Assembly (NCBI GenBank): GCA_001797745.1
Contig: MGQF01000052.1
Coordinates: forward strand, 9,586 to 20,020
Length of the DNA stretch: 10,435 bases
Direction of reading: 5' to 3'
Origin: Deltaproteobacteria bacterium RBG_13_52_11
Lineage (GTDB): Bacteria > Desulfobacterota > B13-G15 > RBG-16-54-18
The notes below the pieces were generated by a model. That model searched no databases, had not been told where the DNA came from, and saw nothing but the letters and a program-made list of their open reading frames with translations. The stretch's first letter is position 1. Each line of letters begins with the position of its first letter. Shown here one piece after another: positions 1 to 7,264 of the stretch. Both the position numbers and the translations under genes were made by a program.

Positions 1-1
1 C

Positions 2-919
2 AAGGTGGCCCTGATAGGGCGAAACATCGTGAACAACACCAGGATCGCCCGAGAACTCGGCTACATGCGCTTTCCTCCCAGTGGGGTGATCGACAGCAAG
101 AAGATTGACCACTACCCGCCGGAGGAACTGCTGCTGTTTACGACGGGGAGCCAAGGAGAGCCCCTGTCCGCCCTGAACCTCATCGCCACGGACAGCCACA
201 AGGACGTCCAGATCAAAAAGGGGGACACCGTTATCCTCTCCTCCCGCTTCATCCCGGGCAACGAGAAGGCCATCACCCACATGATCAACCACCTCTGCCG
301 TCGGGGGGCAAATGTCATATACGAAAAGATCTCGGCCATCCATGTCTCAGGCCATGGCTACCGCGAGGAATTGAGGATGATGCTCAACCTGATCCGCCCC
401 GAGTATTTCATCCCCATTCATGGTGAGTATCGGCACCTGGTCCAGCACATCCAACTGGCCAAGGAGGTGGGGATAGCCGAGGACAAACTGCTCCTGGCCG
501 AAGATGGCGATGTAATCCTCTTTCAGAATGGAACGGGGAAGATCATCGACCGGGTAGAGGTCGGAAAGGTCTTCGTCGACGGCAAGGAGGTAGGAGACGT
601 AGAAGACGTGGTCCTGAGGGACAGAAAGCAACTCTCCGAGGACGGGATGGTAATCCCTGTGATGGTCATCAATGAAAAAACCGGGGAGGTGGTGTCGGGT
701 CCCGACATCATATCCCGGGGGGTCCTCTTTGAGGAAAAGATGGGGAAGGTCTTAGAGCAGGCTAAAGCGGTTATTAAGGAGGCCCTAGAGGGTGTTCCGC
801 TCGATTCCAAGACTGATGATCTCGCGGTGGAGGATGAGGTGCGTCGCGCCCTCAAGCGATTCTTCCGCAAGGAGATGGACCGCCGACCCATCATCATCCC
901 CGTGATCATCGAGATGTAG
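2..919 (+). CDS. rnj: Ribonuclease J, C-terminal part (5' truncated by window edge)
   Basis: This is the last 305 or so codons of a ribonuclease J, a cytoplasmic metallo-beta-lactamase/beta-CASP nuclease with endo- and 5'-3' exonuclease activity in RNA turnover. The reading frame is already open at base 2, so the GTG at base 5 is an internal Val codon; the family is usually about 550 residues and the N-terminal metal-binding HxHxDH motif lies outside the window. Counting from that GTG, the visible landmarks are TTGSQGEP (46-53, beta-CASP region), SGHG (115-118), PIHGEYRHL (137-145, metal- and substrate-binding histidines), and then the C-terminal domain, ending in the family-typical RRPIIIPVIIEM tail. 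The stop is TAG at 917-919. The ftsK ribosome binding site overlaps this stop, so the two genes are probably cotranscribed. Family assignment is firm from the motifs; the paralogue type (J1 or J2) cannot be told. Confidence 0.95.
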   Translation, partial: KVALIGRNIVNNTRIARELGYMRFPPSGVIDSKKIDHYPPEELLLFTTGSQGEPLSALNLIATDSHKDVQIKKGDTVILSSRFIPGNEKAITHMINHLCRRGANVIYEKISAIHVSGHGYREELRMMLNLIRPEYFIPIHGEYRHLVQHIQLAKEVGIAEDKLLLAEDGDVILFQNGTGKIIDRVEVGKVFVDGKEVGDVEDVVLRDRKQLSEDGMVIPVMVINEKTGEVVSGPDIISRGVLFEEKMGKVLEQAKAVIKEALEGVPLDSKTDDLAVEDEVRRALKRFFRKEMDRRPIIIPVIIEM

Positions 920-929
920 GAGGGCCTAA

Positions 930-3086
930 ATGTCCAGAAAGGAATTGGTCAGGGAGATCGGCGGCCTCATCGCTATCGGTGGGGGAGGCTTCCTCATCCT
1001 GTGCCTGTACTCCTTTCACCCCCACGACCCCTCCTTCAACCTCTATCAACCCGTCCCATCTCAGCTCCACAATTTGGGAGGATTGGTCGGTGCCTATATC
1101 TCCGATATCCTCTGGCAGGTCTTCGGCTGCTCTTCCTTCCTCCTCCCCATCGCCCTCCTGGTGATGGGGATCTCCATCTTCGCCAATAGAAAACCCGAGG
1201 CCAAGGGGCCCCGGAGGGTGGGGTTTTGCCTTTTGCTCATCTCCACCGCAGCCCTTCTGGACATCTTCTTGGGTGAGGTGAAGGTCTTCTCTTACGAGGG
1301 GATAGCCGGGGGGGTCTTGGGAAAGGTCGTGGGGACCTTTTTGGAGAAATATCTCAGTGTGGTCGGGACATCCTTCCTGGTTATCCTGATATTTATCTCC
1401 TCGACCATACTGACCACAGGCATATCCCTCAGGAAGGGGTTGAAGGGGCTGGTAAAGGCGGTGCAGGTGTTCTTCCGGTGGGTAATACGGATCAAGGACC
1501 TGTACTGGGGGAAATGGAAAAAGAAGAGGGCCCTGAAAAAAAGCCAGAGGATCAGACAGGGTCCCTCCCACCCCCCCATTATCCTATCCCAGAAGGTTGA
1601 GCAGGATGTCGAACCGCAGCAGGAATCCCTCCCCTTTCCCACACAAGCTACCGGGACTTATCAACTCCCCTCCCTCTCCATCCTGGAGGACAGGAAGGAC
1701 AAAGGGGTAAAGGTCTCGGAGGATGTCCTGTGGGCCAACTCGCAGATCTTGGAGAGCAAGCTCAAGGACTATGGCGTGGAGGGGCGGGTGGTGGGGGTGA
1801 GACCCGGCCCCATCGTGACCGTCTATGAATTTGAGCCTGCTCCGGGGGTCAAGGTCAACAGGATCCTCAACCTGGATGACGACCTGGCATTGGCCTTGAG
1901 CGCCCTCAGCGTGAGGATACAGGCCCCCATCCCCGGCAAACCGGTGGTGGGGATCGAGATCCCCAACCCCGTGCGCGAGGTCGTCTGTTTGAAAGACGTG
2001 GCAAGCTCCGACCTCTTTCAGGGCAGCGGGTCGACATTGACCCTGGCCATCGGCAAGGATATCTCCGGCAACCCCTTTGTAATCGACCTGGCCCGCCTGC
2101 CACACTTGTTGGTGGCCGGCTCGACAGGCTCCGGCAAGAGCGTATCCATCAACGCCATGATCTGCAGCCTCCTGTTAAGGGCCACACCGGACGCCGTCAA
2201 GTTTCTTCTCATCGACCCCAAGATGTTGGAACTCCCCGCGTATGAAGGAATTCCCCACCTCCTGTTGCCCGTGGTGACGGATGCAAAAGAGGCGGCCATC
2301 GCGCTGCGATGGATGGTGGAGGAGATGGAACGGAGATACACCAGGATGGCAGAGCAGGGGATCAAAAACATCGAGAACTATAATCAGAAGATCAAGGAGG
2401 GCTTGATCCGCCCCACTGAAGGAGAGGAAGGGGTGATATCCCCCAAGCGGCTCCCGTATGTGTTGGTGGTGATTGATGAGCTGGCCGACCTTATGATCGT
2501 CTCGGGCAGGGAGGTGGAAGAGTCCATCATTCGCCTGGCCCAGATGGCCCGGGCCGCGGGGATCCATCTGATCCTCGCTACTCAGCGCCCTTCGGTGGAT
2601 GTCCTCACGGGGTTGATAAAGGTGAATTTCCCCGCCCGGATCTCCTTTCAGGTCTCCACCAAGATCGACTCCAGGACCATCCTGGACACCCAGGGGGCCG
2701 AGCACCTTTTGGGATCAGGCGACATGCTCTTTCTGCCGCCCGGAAGCTCCAAGCTGCTGCGCGTCCACGGGGCCTATGTCTCCGAGGGAGAGATGAAGAG
2801 GCTCGTGGAATTCTGGCGCCAACAAGGGGGGCCTACCTATGATCGGAATATCCTGCGGGAGCGAAGAGAACGCAAGGAACTCGAAGATGAGGAGCTCGAT
2901 GAAAAATACGATGAGGCCGTGGCCTTTGTGGCCAGGACCGGCCAGGCATCCGTCTCCCTCATTCAAAGAAAAATGAGAATAGGATATAACCGGGCGGCGA
3001 GGATCGTCGAGCGGATGGAAGAGGAGGGGATCGTTGGTCCCTCTGATGGCGTTAAGCCAAGAGAGGTCTTAATCCATAAGATATAA
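930..3086 (+). CDS. ftsK: DNA translocase FtsK/SpoIIIE
   Basis: A complete 718-residue FtsK/SpoIIIE translocase, an inner-membrane, septum-located motor that pumps chromosomal DNA during division. Residues 11-166 hold several hydrophobic segments forming the N-terminal membrane anchor. A basic stretch (about 168-210) and a short low-complexity linker to about 255 follow. The motor covers roughly 260-640: Walker A GSTGSGKS at 397-404 (Lys403), DPKMLELPAYEG at 429-440, Walker B VLVVIDELAD at 511-520 (Asp516, Glu517), and the conserved ATQRPSVDVLTGLIK at 550-564. Residues from about 655 to 718 are the winged-helix gamma domain, which in characterised members reads KOPS-type polar sequences. The linker is short, so the protein is closer in size to SpoIIIE-type proteins (under 800 residues) than to the 1,329-residue E. 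coli FtsK. The ATG at 930 is supported by AGGAGG at 918-923, six bases upstream and overlapping the end of the RNase J gene. No missing catalytic residue is seen. Confidence 0.97.
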   Translation: MSRKELVREIGGLIAIGGGGFLILCLYSFHPHDPSFNLYQPVPSQLHNLGGLVGAYISDILWQVFGCSSFLLPIALLVMGISIFANRKPEAKGPRRVGFCLLLISTAALLDIFLGEVKVFSYEGIAGGVLGKVVGTFLEKYLSVVGTSFLVILIFISSTILTTGISLRKGLKGLVKAVQVFFRWVIRIKDLYWGKWKKKRALKKSQRIRQGPSHPPIILSQKVEQDVEPQQESLPFPTQATGTYQLPSLSILEDRKDKGVKVSEDVLWANSQILESKLKDYGVEGRVVGVRPGPIVTVYEFEPAPGVKVNRILNLDDDLALALSALSVRIQAPIPGKPVVGIEIPNPVREVVCLKDVASSDLFQGSGSTLTLAIGKDISGNPFVIDLARLPHLLVAGSTGSGKSVSINAMICSLLLRATPDAVKFLLIDPKMLELPAYEGIPHLLLPVVTDAKEAAIALRWMVEEMERRYTRMAEQGIKNIENYNQKIKEGLIRPTEGEEGVISPKRLPYVLVVIDELADLMIVSGREVEESIIRLAQMARAAGIHLILATQRPSVDVLTGLIKVNFPARISFQVSTKIDSRTILDTQGAEHLLGSGDMLFLPPGSSKLLRVHGAYVSEGEMKRLVEFWRQQGGPTYDRNILRERRERKELEDEELDEKYDEAVAFVARTGQASVSLIQRKMRIGYNRAARIVERMEEEGIVGPSDGVKPREVLIHKI

Positions 3087-3098
3087 AAAGGAAAAACC

Positions 3099-3173
3099 AT
3101 GCCTACCCCTACCATGCAGATCACCATGGAGTCGATGAGGAAGCCGCCCCGACTCCTTAACATACATCATTGA
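3099..3173 (+). CDS. Possible 24-codon small ORF ahead of recO
   Basis: Between ftsK and recO there is an ATG at 3099 preceded by AAGGA at 3089-3093, five bases upstream. It opens a 24-codon frame ending in TGA at 3171-3173, six bases before the recO ATG. The predicted peptide is rich in Met, Pro and Arg (PTPTMQITMESMRKPPRLLN in its middle) with no transmembrane segment or recognisable motif. It could be a translated leader that couples ribosomes to recO, whose own ribosome binding site is poor, or simply chance. I do not recognise the peptide, and its reality rests only on the ribosome-binding-site-like sequence and its position. Confidence 0.2.
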   Translation: MPTPTMQITMESMRKPPRLLNIHH

Positions 3174-3178
3174 TTGAG

Positions 3179-3940
3179 ATGCAACTGCGCAAGACCGATG
3201 CCGTGGTAATCCACCGCGTCGATTTCGGGGAATCCGATCTGATCGTCACGCTCTATACTGCTGATCTGGGAAAGGTCAAAGGGATCGCTAAAGGGGCCAA
3301 GAGGAGCAAGAGGCGGTTTGTCAATAACCTGCAGCCCTTCTCCTATATCAGGATCGTATTCTCAGAAGGACGAGGGGGGTTGATCAGATTGGATGAAGCT
3401 GATATGATACAACCCTTTTTTCGGATCAGTGAGGATATCTCCAAGGTCCTCTATGGGAGCTATTTCCTCGAGATGGTCAAGGAGATGACCGGGGAGAAGG
3501 AGTCAAACCCCCAACTCTTTGATTTATTGGTGACCTTTTTGACCTTGCTCAATGGCTCCCCCCCCCGTGAGGAGTACCCGCGGGTCTTTGAGCTGCGGTT
3601 TCTCGACCTCTTGGGTTACAGGCCCCGGGTGACGGAGTGCAGTATCTGCAACCAGCAGCTCCCCTTGGCTGAAGGGGAAAGTGCGTGGTTCAGCTTTCGC
3701 CATGGCGGAGCGGTGTGTAAGGAATGCCACATCAATGCCCAGGGGGCAGTCGCCATCTCCGGGGAGACCTTGCAGGTCATGGAGCAGGCCATGAGGATGG
3801 ATTTGGCAAAGCTGGAGGGGATTCGGTTCTCACCTCAGGTCCTCACCGAGGGGAGGGAGATCCTCCCCAGGTTCGTACAGCACCAATTAGGCAAGGGACT
3901 CAAGTCATTGCGGGTGATGGAAGAGGTGCAGGGGGGTTAG
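3179..3940 (+). CDS. recO: DNA repair protein RecO
   Basis: RecO (253 residues from this start), the mediator that with RecR helps load RecA onto SSB-coated single-stranded DNA and anneals strands in RecF-pathway repair. The N-terminal OB-fold signature is clear: TDAVVIHRVDFGESDLIVTL followed by KGIAKGAKRSKRRF. The helical C-terminal half carries a four-cysteine zinc-finger pattern, C154-x2-C157 and C180-x2-C183, present in many but not all RecO proteins. I chose ATG 3179 because it puts the protein start at the family-typical distance from the DAVV strand. A TTG at 3170 would add three residues (M-I-E) and has no better ribosome binding site. Neither start has a strong Shine-Dalgarno sequence, so translation may be coupled to the small upstream frame. 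The stop TAG (3938-3940) is part of a TTAG duplicated by the adjoining insertion, so the protein's C-terminus is unchanged. Confidence 0.93.
   Translation: MQLRKTDAVVIHRVDFGESDLIVTLYTADLGKVKGIAKGAKRSKRRFVNNLQPFSYIRIVFSEGRGGLIRLDEADMIQPFFRISEDISKVLYGSYFLEMVKEMTGEKESNPQLFDLLVTFLTLLNGSPPREEYPRVFELRFLDLLGYRPRVTECSICNQQLPLAEGESAWFSFRHGGAVCKECHINAQGAVAISGETLQVMEQAMRMDLAKLEGIRFSPQVLTEGREILPRFVQHQLGKGLKSLRVMEEVQGG
3937..3940. repeat. TTAG target-site duplication, left copy
   Basis: TTAG immediately precedes the left end (TGTC) of the inserted element and is repeated right after its right end at 4096-4099. It contains the recO stop codon. A 4-bp duplication directly abutting the inverted-repeat ends is what transposition leaves behind. 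TTAG also fits the YTAR target preference known for IS5-subgroup elements, but four bases alone do not identify a family. Confidence 0.65.
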
Positions 3941-3971
3941 TGTCCTGTTTTACAATTAAAATGAATAAGTC
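3941..3971 (+). repeat. Left terminal inverted repeat of the MITE-like element
   Basis: This 31-bp end pairs with 4065-4095 on the opposite strand at 24 of 31 positions. The best-conserved parts are the first four bases and the inner 12 bases. Confidence 0.7.
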
Positions 3972-4064
3972 GCGACGGCTCTTGATAAGTTTTTATTTTC
4001 CAATTCTTTGACTTTAAAGAGGTTATTATCATGCGTGTCAATAACAGAGGCCGATTTAGCCGGG

Positions 4065-4095
4065 GACTTATTCATTGAATTTCTGAGACACGACA
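4065..4095 (-). repeat. Right terminal inverted repeat of the MITE-like element
   Basis: The reverse complement of the left end with 7 mismatches and no gap. Its outermost bases read ...GACACGACA on the + strand, directly followed by the second TTAG copy. Confidence 0.7.
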
Positions 4096-4099
4096 TTAG
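4096..4099. repeat. TTAG target-site duplication, right copy
   Basis: This is the second copy of TTAG, abutting the right end of the inserted element. Its last two bases form the start of an AGGAG (4098-4102), so the duplicated target is also part of the glyQ translation signal. Confidence 0.65.
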
Positions 4100-4107
4100 G
4101 AGAGGAG
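4098..4107 (+). promoter_or_regulatory. glyQ ribosome binding site supporting the GTG start
   Basis: Two overlapping Shine-Dalgarno-like cores lie here: AGGAG at 4098-4102, eight bases before GTG 4111, and AGGAG at 4103-4107, three bases before it. The first has the better spacing. Together they support the GTG as the true start of glyQ, in the absence of any ATG that would keep the conserved N-terminus. Confidence 0.75.
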
Positions 4108-4110
4108 CAG

Positions 4111-4986
4111 GTGACCTTACAAGAGTTGATCTTGGCCCTGGAGCGTTTTTGGAACGAGCAGGGGTGTATCATCCAGCAGCCGTATGACATCGAGAAAGGG
4201 GCCGGGACCTTCAACCCCGCCACCTTCCTGCGGGTCCTCGGGCCTGAGCCCTGGAATGCCGCCTATGTGGAGCCCTCGCGGCGCCCTGCCGACGGCCGCT
4301 ACGGCGAAAATCCCAACCGCCTGCAGCACTACTATCAGTATCAAGTCATCATGAAGCCCTCACCCCTCGCCATCCAGGAGATCTATTTGGATAGCCTGCG
4401 CAGCTTCGGGATCGACTCCATGGCCCATGACATCAGATTTGTGGAGGACGATTGGGAGTCCCCTACCCTGGGTGCCTGGGGGCTGGGCTGGGAGGTCTGG
4501 CTCGATGGGATGGAGATCACCCAGTTCACCTACTTTCAGCAGGCAGGGGGGATCGATTTGAAGCCCGTTGCGGTGGAGATCACCTATGGCATCGAGAGAA
4601 TCGCCATGTACCTGCAAGAAGTGGAGAACGTCTTCGATCTCACCTGGACCGATGACATCAGCTACGGGGACATCCACCACCAGGGAGAGGTGGAGTTCTC
4701 CCGCTACAACTTCGAAGAGGCCGATGTGGGGATGCTCCTGCAGCTCTGTGATATGTATGAAGGGGAGGCAAAGCGGCTCCTGGAAAAGGGGTTGGTCCTG
4801 CCTGCCTATGACTATTGTCTGAAGTGCTCCCACGCCTTCAATCTCTTGGAGGCCAGGGGGGCAATCAGCGTCACCGAGAGGATGGGATTCATCCTCCGGG
4901 TGAGGGCAATGGCCCGCGGCTGTGCCGAGGGCTACCTCCGTCAGCGAGAAGAGATGGGATATCCCCTGATGAGGAGTAGCGAATGA
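4111..4986 (+). CDS. glyQ: Glycyl-tRNA synthetase alpha subunit
   Basis: GlyQ, 291 residues, the class II catalytic subunit of the bacterial alpha2beta2 glycyl-tRNA synthetase, which activates glycine and charges tRNA-Gly in the cytoplasm. The GTG start gives the standard N-terminus (M-TLQELILALERFWNEQGC). The active-site region is intact: VEPSRRPADGRYGENPNRLQ at 53-72, QHYYQYQVIMKPSP to 85, LGWEVWLDGMEITQFTYFQQ at 125-144, and the motif-3-like YGIERIAMYLQ at 159-169. Length and motifs match the family throughout. Its stop TGA overlaps the glyS ATG (ATGA at 4983-4986), a classic translational-coupling arrangement that suits equal subunit production. It belongs in a unit with the upstream recO, now separated from it by the small inserted element. 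I see no T-box or other riboswitch upstream. Confidence 0.98.
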   Translation: MTLQELILALERFWNEQGCIIQQPYDIEKGAGTFNPATFLRVLGPEPWNAAYVEPSRRPADGRYGENPNRLQHYYQYQVIMKPSPLAIQEIYLDSLRSFGIDSMAHDIRFVEDDWESPTLGAWGLGWEVWLDGMEITQFTYFQQAGGIDLKPVAVEITYGIERIAMYLQEVENVFDLTWTDDISYGDIHHQGEVEFSRYNFEEADVGMLLQLCDMYEGEAKRLLEKGLVLPAYDYCLKCSHAFNLLEARGAISVTERMGFILRVRAMARGCAEGYLRQREEMGYPLMRSSE

Positions 4987-7061
4987 AGAAGGGGATGCTG
5001 CTGGAAATAGGGACAGAGGAGATCCCTTCCCGCTTTATACCCCAGACCCTCGAGGTGCTGCGGGAGATGCTGCACAAGGAGATGGAAGCCCGGCGGGTGG
5101 AGTGCGGAGAGATGCTGGTAATGGGCACCCCGCGGCGGCTCACCATCTTTGCCGAGCTTGAGGATCAACAGCACCCCCTGGAGTCGGAAAGGATCGGCCC
5201 GCCCAAAAGCGTTGCCTTTGACCCACAAGGCAAGCCCACGAAGGCCGCCCTCGGCTTCGCCCAAAAGGAAGGGGTGCAAGTGGAAGACCTCGAGGTAAGA
5301 GCAACGGAGAAAGGTGAGTACCTCTGCGTGCGCAAGCATGAGGCGGGGAGACAGACCCGCGAGATCCTCTCCGTGGTCCTCCCGCGCTTGATCACCGCAA
5401 TCCCCTTTACAAAATCGATGCGCTGGTCCGATTTGGAGCTGCGCTTCGCGCGCCCCATCCACTGGATCCTGGCGCTCTTTGACATGGAGGTGATACCCTT
5501 TACCCTGGAGCACCTCAAAAGCGATCACCTTACCAGGGGGCACCGCTTCCTACACCCTGAACCTTTCACAGTAACGGGGATGGCAGATTACCTGGAGGGG
5601 CTCCGTCAGGCCTGCGTCATTGTGGATCCGGAAGAACGCCGGGAATTGATCCTTCGCGAGGTACAGGAGGCGGCCCAGAAGGCAGGGGGGACCCCCCTCG
5701 AAAACAAAGAACTTTTAGAGGAGATCACCTATCTTGTGGAGTACCCCGTGGCAATGAGCGGCGGTTTTGATAAGGGATACCTGGAGCTCCCCCGGGAGGT
5801 CCTCATCACCGCCATGCAGCACCACCAGCGGTATATCCCCGTCGTAGATAAAAAAGGGCGCTTGCTCCCCTCCTTTGTCGCCGTGAGCAACACGCGGCCC
5901 CGGACAATGGAAGTAGTCCGGAAGGGAAATGAGCGGGTCCTGCGGGCCAGGCTCGCCGACGCCCAATTCTTCTTCCAGGAGGATCAAAAACGCCCCCTCG
6001 AGGAGCGCGTTGAGAAACTCAAGGGGGTAATCTTCCAGGCCAAGCTGGGTACCTCTTATGAGAAGGTCATGCGAATTCAGGGCTTGGCAGTAAAATTGGC
6101 CCAGGAGTTGGCCCCTGAGGTCAAGGAGGTAGTGGCTCGGGGGGCCTTGCTCTGTAAGGCGGACTTAGTCACCGATATGGTGGGTGAGTTCCCCCAGCTC
6201 CAGGGGGTCATGGGGAGGGAATATGCACTCCTTGGCGGTGAAGACCCGGCTGTGGCTCAGGTGATCTTTGAGCATTATCTTCCTCGCTTCGCCGGGGACG
6301 AGCTCCCTTCCACCCCGGCAGGAGACATAGTCAGCATCGCCGACAAGATGGACACCGTCATCGGCTGTTTCGGTGCCGGGTTGCTACCCACAGGCACCTC
6401 CGACCCCTTTGCCCTGAGGCGCCAGACCCTCGGTGTTATCAACATCATCCTCGGCAAGGGCTATTGCTTCTCGCTGCGCAGGATCATCGAGATGGGCGTT
6501 GATCTCTTGCGGGAAAAGATAGAACGACCCCCTGAGGAGGTGCAGGCCGATTGTCTCGCCTTCTTCCGGGGGAGGTTTGTCGGTCTGCTGGTCGCCCAGG
6601 GATATCCCGTCGATTTAGTGGAGGCAGTGCTGGCTGTCCAATGCGATGACCTCGTGGATGCCCGCGCCCGCGTCGAGGCCGTAGCCAGGTTCAGGGGGCG
6701 TCCTGAGTTTGAGCCCGTGGCCGTGGCCTTTAAGCGGGTGGCCAATATCCTGAAGGGGGTTGATCATAAAGGGCGGATCGATACCGCTTGTTTCGAGGCC
6801 CCCGAGGAACAAGCACTCCACGGCCAGTACCAGGAGATCGAGGGGAAGTTCTCCGCATCGATCAAACGGGGTGACTATGAAGGTGCCCTTGCTGAGCTCG
6901 CGAAGCTCCGCCCCCCGGTGGATGCGCTCTTTGAGCATTGCATGGTCATGGCCGAGGACAAAAAGGTGCGGGCCAATCGCCTGGCCCTGTTGGGTGAGAT
7001 CGCCGGGCTCTTTTCCCAGATAATCGATTTCTCCCGGCTGGGGACGGGGGAAGAAGGCTAA
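4983..7061 (+). CDS. glyS: Glycyl-tRNA synthetase beta subunit
   Basis: GlyS, 692 residues, the beta subunit of tetrameric glycyl-tRNA synthetase, which recognises tRNA-Gly and is needed for charging by GlyQ. The N-terminal signature LLEIGTEEIPSRF is at 6-18. KSMRWSD with RFARPIHWILALF follows at 144-166. The central block GGFDKGYLELPREVLITAMQ starts at 260, followed by HHQRYIPVVDKKGRLLPSFVAVSN to 303. RARLADAQFFFQED is at 321-334. An HD-like helical region with DLVTDMVGEFPQLQGVMGRE spans 394-413, and GDIVSIADKMDTVIGCFGAG is at 447-466. The C-terminal DALR-type anticodon-binding domain ends in VRANRLALLGEIAGLFSQI (662-680). Length is typical for the family and no disruption is seen. It starts inside the glyQ stop (ATGA). 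No terminator with a T tract follows; the next 350 bases are repeat-rich and non-coding. Confidence 0.98.
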   Translation: MKKGMLLEIGTEEIPSRFIPQTLEVLREMLHKEMEARRVECGEMLVMGTPRRLTIFAELEDQQHPLESERIGPPKSVAFDPQGKPTKAALGFAQKEGVQVEDLEVRATEKGEYLCVRKHEAGRQTREILSVVLPRLITAIPFTKSMRWSDLELRFARPIHWILALFDMEVIPFTLEHLKSDHLTRGHRFLHPEPFTVTGMADYLEGLRQACVIVDPEERRELILREVQEAAQKAGGTPLENKELLEEITYLVEYPVAMSGGFDKGYLELPREVLITAMQHHQRYIPVVDKKGRLLPSFVAVSNTRPRTMEVVRKGNERVLRARLADAQFFFQEDQKRPLEERVEKLKGVIFQAKLGTSYEKVMRIQGLAVKLAQELAPEVKEVVARGALLCKADLVTDMVGEFPQLQGVMGREYALLGGEDPAVAQVIFEHYLPRFAGDELPSTPAGDIVSIADKMDTVIGCFGAGLLPTGTSDPFALRRQTLGVINIILGKGYCFSLRRIIEMGVDLLREKIERPPEEVQADCLAFFRGRFVGLLVAQGYPVDLVEAVLAVQCDDLVDARARVEAVARFRGRPEFEPVAVAFKRVANILKGVDHKGRIDTACFEAPEEQALHGQYQEIEGKFSASIKRGDYEGALAELAKLRPPVDALFEHCMVMAEDKKVRANRLALLGEIAGLFSQIIDFSRLGTGEEG

Positions 7062-7110
7062 GTATTCATCCCCCAACAGGAAGGCCGCAGAAAACGAGGG
7101 AATGATCTTC

Positions 7111-7135
7111 AACTGTTGTTGGAGATGGAACAGTT
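7111..7135. promoter_or_regulatory. 7-bp dyad AACTGTT-N11-AACAGTT
   Basis: AACTGTT (7111-7117) and its exact reverse complement AACAGTT (7129-7135) are separated by 11 bases. The symmetry is compatible with a weak operator or hairpin, but 7-bp dyads occur by chance. No promoter can be placed next to it, so this is only a candidate site. Confidence 0.2.
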
Positions 7136-7155
7136 ATGAGAATTTGCCTAGGGAA

Positions 7156-7188
7156 TTCATTTCCTCTCCCCATTGGGGAGAGGATGAA
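7156..7188. repeat. Palindrome 1 of the pre-ppdK cluster (CCTCTCCCC/GGGGAGAGG)
   Basis: CCTCTCCCC (7163-7171) and GGGGAGAGG (7175-7183) form a perfect 9-bp stem with a 3-base loop. The pairing continues through TTCAT (7156-7160) with ATGAA (7184-7188) across a two-T bulge. Sequences of this CTCTCCCC...GGGGAGAGG...GTGAGGG type are familiar as dispersed intergenic repeats in many bacterial genomes, so this is most likely one copy of such a repeat and not a gene-specific signal. Confidence 0.75.
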
Positions 7189-7227
7189 GGTGAGGGGGAA
7201 ATCGTCCAAAGGCATACCTACCCTCAC

Positions 7228-7257
7228 CCCTCGGCCTCGCCCTAGCGAAGCCGAGGG
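7228..7257. repeat. Palindrome 2 of the pre-ppdK cluster (CCCTCGGC/GCCGAGGG)
   Basis: CCCTCGGC (7228-7235) pairs with GCCGAGGG (7250-7257). After one C/A mismatch the stem continues with TCGC (7237-7240) and GCGA (7245-7248) around a CCTA loop. It lies between two direct copies of CCTACCCTC (7217-7225 and 7262-7270). Confidence 0.75.
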
Positions 7258-7264
7258 CGGGCCT

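Larger units (their letters stand above)
3941..4095. mobile_element. 155-bp MITE-like non-autonomous element between recO and glyQ
   Basis: The segment has terminal inverted repeats of 31 bp that align without gaps: 3941-3971 against the reverse complement of 4065-4095, 24 of 31 positions identical. This includes the outer TGTC, then TGT, and an uninterrupted inner 12-bp block AATGAATAAGTC (3960-3971 and 4065-4076). It is flanked by TTAG on both sides and is about 36% G+C by my count, clearly more A+T-rich than the surrounding genes. It is too short for a transposase and has no long reading frame. It could be a MITE or the joined ends of an internally deleted insertion sequence. The TGT...ACA-type ends occur in more than one IS family, so I leave the family open. 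It separates the recO stop from the glyQ ribosome binding site but interrupts neither gene. Confidence 0.7.

Noticed and set aside
1906..2105. Long minus-strand open frames within ftsK and, likewise, within glyQ, glyS and ppdK
   Set aside because: All are shadows of strongly conserved + strand genes in G+C-rich sequence; none shows a recognisable domain or ribosome binding site.
2963..3163. Minus-strand frame with a hydrophobic stretch opposite the ftsK end and the ftsK-recO gap
   Set aside because: Most of it is antisense to the conserved FtsK gamma domain; the hydrophobic look comes from the complement of the coding strand, and no ribosome binding site supports it.
4006..4036. A TTGACT (4008-4013) inside the A+T-rich insertion as a -35 box of a new promoter for glyQ
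   Set aside because: No -10-like hexamer lies at a usable 16-18 base spacing; TATTAT and TATCAT are only 10-13 bases away.
4031..4078. A 15-codon ATG frame inside the MITE-like element (MRVNNRGRFSRGLIH)
   Set aside because: It has no convincing ribosome binding site and runs into the right inverted repeat; it may be a leftover of a parent element but cannot be supported as a gene.
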